DNA of 52,064 nucleotides from Clostridia bacterium (GTDB taxonomy: Bacteria; Bacillota; Clostridia; Oscillospirales; Acutalibacteraceae), in NCBI GenBank assembly GCA_017434895.1, contig JAFSGB010000021.1, forward strand, positions 1 to 52,064, read 5' to 3'. Numbering within the stretch: position 1 is the stretch's first letter; each line of letters starts with the position of its first letter. Made by a program: the position numbers and the translations under genes. This document shows positions 51,527 through 52,064 of this stretch, one piece after another. Under the pieces are notes generated by a model that was given only the letters and a program-made list of their open reading frames with translations, did no database searches and had not been told where the DNA came from.

Positions 51527-51736
51527 AATATTATCCTCCGAACAAAAATTTAGGCCAAAACTGGCATAGTATGTACAGGGGTTGTACATTATAGTTACTA
51601 TATCTTCATAAAAAACGAATTAAACAGAAAACAACACGATACATCCTCTATTATAGTATGTTATCACATTTTTGATTTTTGTCAATAAAAAACAGGAATT
51701 TTTTTGGAAAAAGAGGGATTAAAATTAATTTTGCTA
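51527..51736. other. Leader and intergenic region upstream of copy B
   Basis: It contains a leader hairpin ATGTACA/TGTACAT (51571-51577 with 51583-51589). On the minus strand TTGACA (51680-51685) pairs poorly with TAACAT (51658-51663, 16 bases), while TATAAT (51650-51655) has no good -35 box, so the start of transcription is unsure. No gene is seen. Confidence 0.4.
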
Positions 51737-51765
51737 TTGACAAATGGATTGATTTATTTTATAAT
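51737..51765 (+). promoter_or_regulatory. Promoter of the tRNA genes
   Basis: TTGACA (51737-51742), 17-base spacer, TATAAT (51760-51765), perfect consensus 15 bases before the tRNA, as expected for stable RNA. Confidence 0.85.
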
Positions 51766-51780
51766 AACTCTTGCTCGTTT

Positions 51781-51857
51781 GGGGCATTAGCTCAGTTGGT
51801 TAGAGCAACCGGCTCATAACCGGTCGGTCCGCGGTTCGAGTCCGTGATGCCCCACCA
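51781..51857 (+). tRNA. tRNA with CAT anticodon, probably elongator tRNA-Met
   Basis: The acceptor stem GGGGCAT pairs with ATGCCCC; D-loop AGCTCAGTTGGTTAGAGC, anticodon stem ACCGG/CCGGT with loop CTCATAA, T-loop GTTCGAGTC and encoded CCA are all present. The CAT anticodon also occurs in initiator and lysidine-modified Ile tRNAs; A-rich initiator features are absent, and Ile2 cannot be fully excluded. Confidence 0.9.
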
Positions 51858-51866
51858 TACTAGAGG

Positions 51867-51937
51867 CTCGACATCCAATCCAACTTAGTAGGTACAAAAC
51901 TAATATTTGTGCCATGTGACATAAGTTTGGATGCGAG
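51867..51937 (+). ncRNA. Structured spacer between the two tRNAs, possible small RNA
   Basis: Nested pairings: CTCG-A-CATCCAA (51867-51878) with TTGGATGCGAG (51927-51937), and GGTACAAA (51891-51898) with TTTGTGCC (51906-51913, one G-U), with CTTA/TAAG between. The 71-base element would fold into one long interrupted hairpin in the primary tRNA transcript. Could be a processing signal or a small RNA. Confidence 0.35.
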
Positions 51938-51987
51938 TGTTAAACCTCAGCAAAACTCAGCATTAAACCATAAAAGCTAAAATTTAT

Positions 51988-52062
51988 AGGGGTATGGTGT
52001 CAATGGTAGCACACCGGTCTCCAAAACCGTTTGTGAGGGTTCGAGTCCTTCTACCCCTGCCA
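51988..52062 (+). tRNA. tRNA-Trp (CCA)
   Basis: Acceptor AGGGGTA pairs with TACCCCT, D-arm TGGTGTCAATGGTAGCACA, anticodon loop TCTCCAAAA with CCA anticodon, T-arm GTTCGAGTC and genomic CCA. It lies 130 bases after tRNA-Met, likely in the same transcript. Confidence 0.95.
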
Positions 52063-52064
52063 AA

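Noticed and set aside
1..52064. CRISPR array, intact insertion sequence, restriction or toxin-antitoxin genes
   Set aside because: No regularly spaced repeats, transposase, methylase or toxin-like pairs were seen by reading both strands.

Overview
The window reads as a chromosomal segment of a low-to-moderate GC Gram-positive anaerobe of class Clostridia, most like an Oscillospirales/Ruminococcaceae genome. The evidence is Firmicutes-type gene content (YhaM, TrmK, RqcH, CpsB-type PHP phosphatase, BY-kinase, GlpP, ArgR), ECF transporter S-components under TPP and THF riboswitches, strong AGGAGG-like ribosome binding sites, sigma-A promoters with 17-base spacers, and many TTG starts. Assignment below class level is inference.

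Layout. Bases 3-77 are the tail of a tyrosine recombinase, so a mobile element probably ends just inside the left edge. 384-9941 (+) is one long housekeeping operon from a consensus promoter at 317: nusB, xseA, xseB, ispA, dxs, tlyA, nadK, argR, recN, tyrS. 9977-12575 (-) holds thiamine genes: thiT behind a TPP riboswitch with terminator, then mtaB with its own promoter, then thiN. 12882-16049 (+) holds a membrane 4,6-dehydratase (CapD/PglF type) and an LCP ligase. 16109-20596 (+) holds trkA, trkH and a GH25-SH3 lipoprotein. 20648-24942 (+) holds yhaM, a DUF1858 protein, trmK, rqcH and a TIM-barrel protein. 25036-27273 (+) is a Wzz adaptor, BY-kinase and PHP phosphatase module. 27254-31831 (+) has pgeF, an aminotransferase, secD and secF.

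From 32008 to 42115 everything is on the minus strand: a P-loop protein and pgi, a D,D-carboxypeptidase, then glpP followed by a malate/lactate dehydrogenase and malic enzyme, a LOG-family protein, an MBL/beta-CASP nuclease, folT behind a THF riboswitch, and tcdA. 42221-48764 (+) has a TIM-barrel epimerase, uvrC, a class A PBP, a DUF2156 protein and a GNAT. 48818-51526 (-) is an accessory secretion locus: two tandem paralogous secreted proteins of unknown function, a lipoprotein, and a previously untracked 37-residue acidic peptide gene. tRNA-Met and tRNA-Trp close the window.

Most of the window is ordinary core genome. The parts most worth a second look are the 37-aa peptide plus secreted-paralogue locus (48.8-51.6 kb), the glpP leader and glpP-dehydrogenase spacer with terminator/anti-terminator-like hairpins but no glycerol genes (37.5-38.3 kb), the strictly three-spaced tyrosine tail of the BY-kinase, and the structured spacer between the two tRNAs. 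No CRISPR array, restriction system, toxin-antitoxin pair or intact insertion sequence was seen.
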